Part shown: in pieces, positions 61,557 through 64,000 of the stretch
Layout: each line of letters starts with the position of its first letter
Position numbering within the stretch: the first letter of the stretch is position 1
Assembly: GCA_964580585.1 (NCBI GenBank)
Contig: CAZOKZ010000004.1
Span: 1 to 64,000 of the forward strand
Reading direction: 5' to 3'
DNA: 64,000 bases
From: CAZOKZ01 sp964580585
GTDB lineage: Bacteria > Sumerlaeota > Sumerlaeia > SLMS01 > JAHLLQ01
The notes under the pieces: generated by a model
The model's database searches: none
Seen by the model: the letters and a program-made list of their open reading frames with translations, nothing else
What the model was told of the DNA's origin: nothing
Translations under genes and position numbers: made by a program

Positions 61557-63036
61557 GGGAAGCTCCCTCGCCTGGATTCAACCGACCCGCAAATCCAAAC
61601 AATCGCCCAAGCCACAACCGCGTTTTGGGCTGGAACAGTTTCTCGCCCAGCATCGACGATACGGCGCGTTTGTTCGCTTCGGCAAGCGTTGGATACGCAT
61701 GTACCACACTTGAAATTTTCGTGGCTTTCACGCCGTTTTGCATGAGCGCAACGTATTCGGGGATCAGTTCGCCCGCGTGGGGTCCGACAATTTGCGCCCC
61801 CAAAATGCGCCCACCTCGCAGACCAGACAACCGCGATGGCTCGACGAGCACTTTGATGCGGCCTTCTGTTTCGCCTTCGGCACGTGCGCGATCGTTATCG
61901 GCGAACTCGGTCGTGGCAAGTTCATACGCCATGCCACGTTTTTTTGCTTCGGTCTCGTTCAGGCCAACGCTCGCCAGTTCCGGGTCCGTGTATGTCACCC
62001 AAGGAAACGCATCGAACGATGTCTTCGCGGGTAAATGAAAGATCGCATTGCGGATGAACGTGCCCGCTTGAAGCGACGCCGAATGCGTGAACATCAACCC
62101 GCCGGTTATATCGCCCACGGCGTAAATATGCGGCACGTTCGTGCGCTGCGACGCGTTCACTTTGATACCGCGTTTGTCATAAACAACGCCTGCGTTTTCC
62201 AGCTTCAGTCGGTCGACGTTCGGCGCGCGCCCCGCCGCAACAAGAAGTTCGTCGGCAAGCACGGTGCGCTCGACTCCGTCCCTTTCGACAACGATGCGTT
62301 TGTTATCGTCGACGGTTTTTTCCACGCGCACCACTTTGCTCGAAGTCAAAAAATTGACTCCGTCCCTCTCCATCGATTTGCGCACCACGGCGGTCATGTC
62401 GGGGTCGTCTTTCGCCATGATTTCGGGGAAGAATTCAATCACTGTCACTTCGCACCCCAGTTGCCGATGCGCCCAGGCCATCTCGATCCCGATAGGTCCG
62501 CCACCGATAATTGCCAAATGGCGCGGCAGTTGCGGCAGGTTGAAAATCTGCTCGTTGGTGACAAAGCCCGCTTCGGCCAGTCCTGGAATCGGCGGAATGG
62601 CGGCGCGGGAGCCAGTCGCGACGAGAATCAGTTTTGCCGTCACCTTCCGGCTCCCCGCCATAAGAGTGTGTGGATCGACAAACTCAGCGTATTCTTCGAT
62701 AACATCCATGCCCATGCGTTGAAACCACGGCGCGTCCTCATGTTCGCGGATGCCGTCCTGCACGGCGCGTACACGAGCTTTGACGGCTTCATAATCAACA
62801 GCGATATCGCCAACTTTCACCCCAAATCGTTCGGCCCGGCGCGCGTTGCGAATCGCGCGCGCTGCCTGGAGCAACGCCTTGCTCGGCACGCAACCATGGT
62901 TCAGACAATCGCCGCCAATCGCGCCGCCGTTAATGAGAGCGGTGGAAAGGCCAAGCTTGGTTGCGCCTACTGCGGCGACCAGCCCACCAGACCCTGCTCC
63001 GATAACCGCCAAATCGTATTCGTATTTAGGTGACAT
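61549..63036 (-). CDS. Pyridine nucleotide-disulfide oxidoreductase, mercuric-reductase/lipoamide-dehydrogenase type
   Basis: I chose the ATG at 63036 (GAGG upstream); the frame is open to 63117. The 495-residue product has the FAD motif DLAVIGAGSGGLVAAVGATK, the redox disulfide GGDCLNHGCVPSKALL, an NAD(P)-binding GGGPIGIEMAWAHRQLG and AVGDITGGLMFTHSAS. The dimer interface carries PWVTYTDPELASVGL and HAYPTLAEANKRA. There is no C-terminal vicinal cysteine pair (end ...RLNPGEGASHV), which a true mercuric reductase would need. So lipoamide, thiol or another small substrate is more likely, or the function lies with the TVP38 partner. Confidence 0.9.
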   Translation of the reverse strand: MSPKYEYDLAVIGAGSGGLVAAVGATKLGLSTALINGGAIGGDCLNHGCVPSKALLQAARAIRNARRAERFGVKVGDIAVDYEAVKARVRAVQDGIREHEDAPWFQRMGMDVIEEYAEFVDPHTLMAGSRKVTAKLILVATGSRAAIPPIPGLAEAGFVTNEQIFNLPQLPRHLAIIGGGPIGIEMAWAHRQLGCEVTVIEFFPEIMAKDDPDMTAVVRKSMERDGVNFLTSSKVVRVEKTVDDNKRIVVERDGVERTVLADELLVAAGRAPNVDRLKLENAGVVYDKRGIKVNASQRTNVPHIYAVGDITGGLMFTHSASLQAGTFIRNAIFHLPAKTSFDAFPWVTYTDPELASVGLNETEAKKRGMAYELATTEFADNDRARAEGETEGRIKVLVEPSRLSGLRGGRILGAQIVGPHAGELIPEYVALMQNGVKATKISSVVHAYPTLAEANKRAVSSMLGEKLFQPKTRLWLGRLFGFAGRLNPGEGASHV

Positions 63037-63070
63037 TTTTCTAATTTCCTCGGTTAAGATGACATTGCAC

Positions 63071-63088
63071 CGACGCCTGTACGCGTCG
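63071..63088. promoter_or_regulatory. Palindrome in divergent promoter region
   Basis: CGACGC (63071-63076) pairs with GCGTCG (63083-63088) across CTGTAC. It lies between the divergent flavoprotein and Crp/Fnr genes and could be an operator for either. Confidence 0.3.
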
Positions 63089-63160
63089 TTATCTGAAATT
63101 GACCTTACACAAGCCATTGCAGCTTTGATGTGAAGAATTTACCAGAAAACGAGGGATGCT

Positions 63161-63865
63161 ATGACAACCCAGCCGCCAAATACAAAGCTCTGGCACATAA
63201 AGAACTGTCCTCTGTTTTCCGCTCTTTCTCCCGACGAGATGCACGCCATCGAAGCAGCCGCGCAAATGAACGAGTACCCGAAAAACAAACTGGTCCCCCC
63301 GCCGCCCGAAGGCGAGCCGTCGCTGTTCGTTGTGAAAAAAGGCCACGTGCAACTTACCTACGTGGACGACAGCGGCAATGAAGCGGTCGTGATGATGCTT
63401 GGTCCTGGCGATATGTTTGGAAGCTTGGACGACGAAGGAGGCGGATTCGGCGAGTATTGCCGCACCGTCAGCGACGCGTGTTTATGCCGCATCAGCCGTC
63501 CGAAGTTCGAGCACATGTTGCAAAAATATCCGAACCTCGCGTTTCGCCTGACAAAATTTTCCCTGCTTCGTATCAACCGGCTCCAGGTGCGCGTCGCCGA
63601 AATGATGATGCGCCAAGCGGACGCGCGACTGGCGCTAACGCTGCTCGATCTCGACCAACAAGTGGGTCGCACCGAAGCCGACGGACGGCGCAAGCTTGGG
63701 CTTGGGCTGACTCATTCGGACTTGGCCAAACTGATCGGTTCGTCGCGCGAAATGGTCACCATGTTGTTTCGCAAATTTCGCGCGGCAAAACTTGTCGAAA
63801 CCGAAAAAGGGTGGATTTACCTTCTCGATGTAGACGGGTTGAAGCAAATGGCTTCACGTTCGTAA
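63161..63865 (+). CDS. Crp/Fnr-family transcriptional regulator
   Basis: The 234-residue product has an N-terminal cyclic-nucleotide-type beta barrel (LFVVKKGHVQLTYVDDSGNE, then VMMLGPGDMFGSLDDE), a long helix (LLRINRLQVRVAEMMMRQAD) and a C-terminal winged helix-turn-helix (GLTHSDLAKLIGSSREMVTM, then LFRKFRAAKLV). Several N-terminal cysteines (Cys16 and two near 105-110) are present but do not form an obvious FNR four-cysteine set. The sensed signal is unknown. It is divergent from the flavoprotein-TVP38-PiT-ArsS run and may control it. Confidence 0.92.
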   Translation: MTTQPPNTKLWHIKNCPLFSALSPDEMHAIEAAAQMNEYPKNKLVPPPPEGEPSLFVVKKGHVQLTYVDDSGNEAVVMMLGPGDMFGSLDDEGGGFGEYCRTVSDACLCRISRPKFEHMLQKYPNLAFRLTKFSLLRINRLQVRVAEMMMRQADARLALTLLDLDQQVGRTEADGRRKLGLGLTHSDLAKLIGSSREMVTMLFRKFRAAKLVETEKGWIYLLDVDGLKQMASRS

Positions 63866-64000
63866 GAGGAAAGTTTTTACCGCAGAAATCGCGGAATACA
63901 CGCAGATGCTCACATTCTGTACCCTTGCGGCTTTGCGCCATGGCGTCCTTGCGTTAATATATTTCGATCTGCCGGTGCGAACTTAAGGTAAATCTTTCAC
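63866..64000. other. Trailing non-coding DNA with a degenerate repeat-like stretch
   Basis: TTTTTACCGCAGAAATCGCGGAATACACGCAG has the look of a common intergenic repeat found near genes in some genomes. The stretch CTTGCGGCTTTGCGCCATGG, continuing CGTCCTTGCG, follows. No gene starts before the window edge. Confidence 0.3.

Noticed and set aside
62035..63033. 332-codon plus-strand frame
   Set aside because: Antisense to the flavoprotein gene with its FAD and disulfide motifs.
61549..63036. Calling the flavoprotein a true mercuric reductase
   Set aside because: The redox-active disulfide is present, but the C-terminal vicinal cysteine pair and any other mer genes are absent.
1..64000. tRNA, rRNA and CRISPR search by eye
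   Set aside because: No cloverleaf with conserved TTCGA arm, no rRNA stretch and no regularly spaced direct repeats were recognised; a covariance-model scan would be decisive.

Overview
The window comes from a Gram-negative-type bacterium with aerobic respiration. It encodes exported lipoproteins, Tat-exported Fe-S proteins, alternative complex III and an aa3-type cytochrome oxidase. Gene starts often carry AAGGAGG-like Shine-Dalgarno sequences, coding DNA is moderately G+C-rich, and there are large secreted CotH/lamin-tail and FG-GAP proteins. This set suits a poorly cultured PVC/FCB-neighbouring lineage (Planctomycetes, Verrucomicrobia, Hydrogenedentes or Sumerlaeota-like), but that placement is a guess from gene content. 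I recognised no rRNA, tRNA or CRISPR array.

Layout. 1-3003: a cut-off exported protein, a hypothetical protein and an AT-rich leucine-rich-repeat membrane protein. 3220-7358: a tightly packed sugar-acid operon (uronate isomerase uxaC, SDR mannonate oxidoreductase, a LarA-family racemase/epimerase, gluconokinase). 7500-7865: a small lipoprotein. 7985-10850 (minus): a TRAP transporter. 11534-15601: a secreted P-domain/Ig-like/FG-GAP protein. 16282-21841: an electron-transfer operon with a fused HybA-HybB-like Fe-S/NrfD protein and two multiheme cytochromes c. 21922-27168 (minus): a giant CotH/lamin-tail protein. 27640-42954: actABCDEF, a diheme cytochrome c, coxBA, ctaA, ctaB, ctaG, a 58-residue membrane protein and coxC, which together form a quinol-to-oxygen chain. 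43059-46085: a B12/radical SAM protein and an AT-rich polysaccharide pyruvyl transferase. 46197-49013: a decapitated peroxiredoxin next to two overlapping tyrosine recombinases (a probable mobile element). 49529-53038: DUF547, DUF3179, a small hypothetical and an AhpD-like protein. 53239-58446 (minus): three thioredoxin-type loci behind an ECF sigma/zinc anti-sigma pair. 58537-63036 (minus): ArsS, a PiT transporter, a TVP38 protein and a mercuric-reductase-like flavoprotein, divergent from a Crp/Fnr regulator at 63161-63865.

How the parts may work together. The sugar-acid operon has no mannonate dehydratase or KDG kinase. Its LarA-like protein keeps the nickel-pincer residues and sits between the mannonate-forming enzyme and gluconokinase. 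This suggests a glucuronate route through C2 epimerisation of mannonate to gluconate, fed by the nearby TRAP transporter. The two transcription units share a TTACGAAATTCC element upstream. The 16-22 kb operon looks like a membrane quinone/cytochrome electron-transfer complex without a catalytic subunit. The ECF/anti-sigma pair probably controls a periplasmic thiol-disulfide regulon, and one of that regulon's genes is split by a GC-dinucleotide slip.
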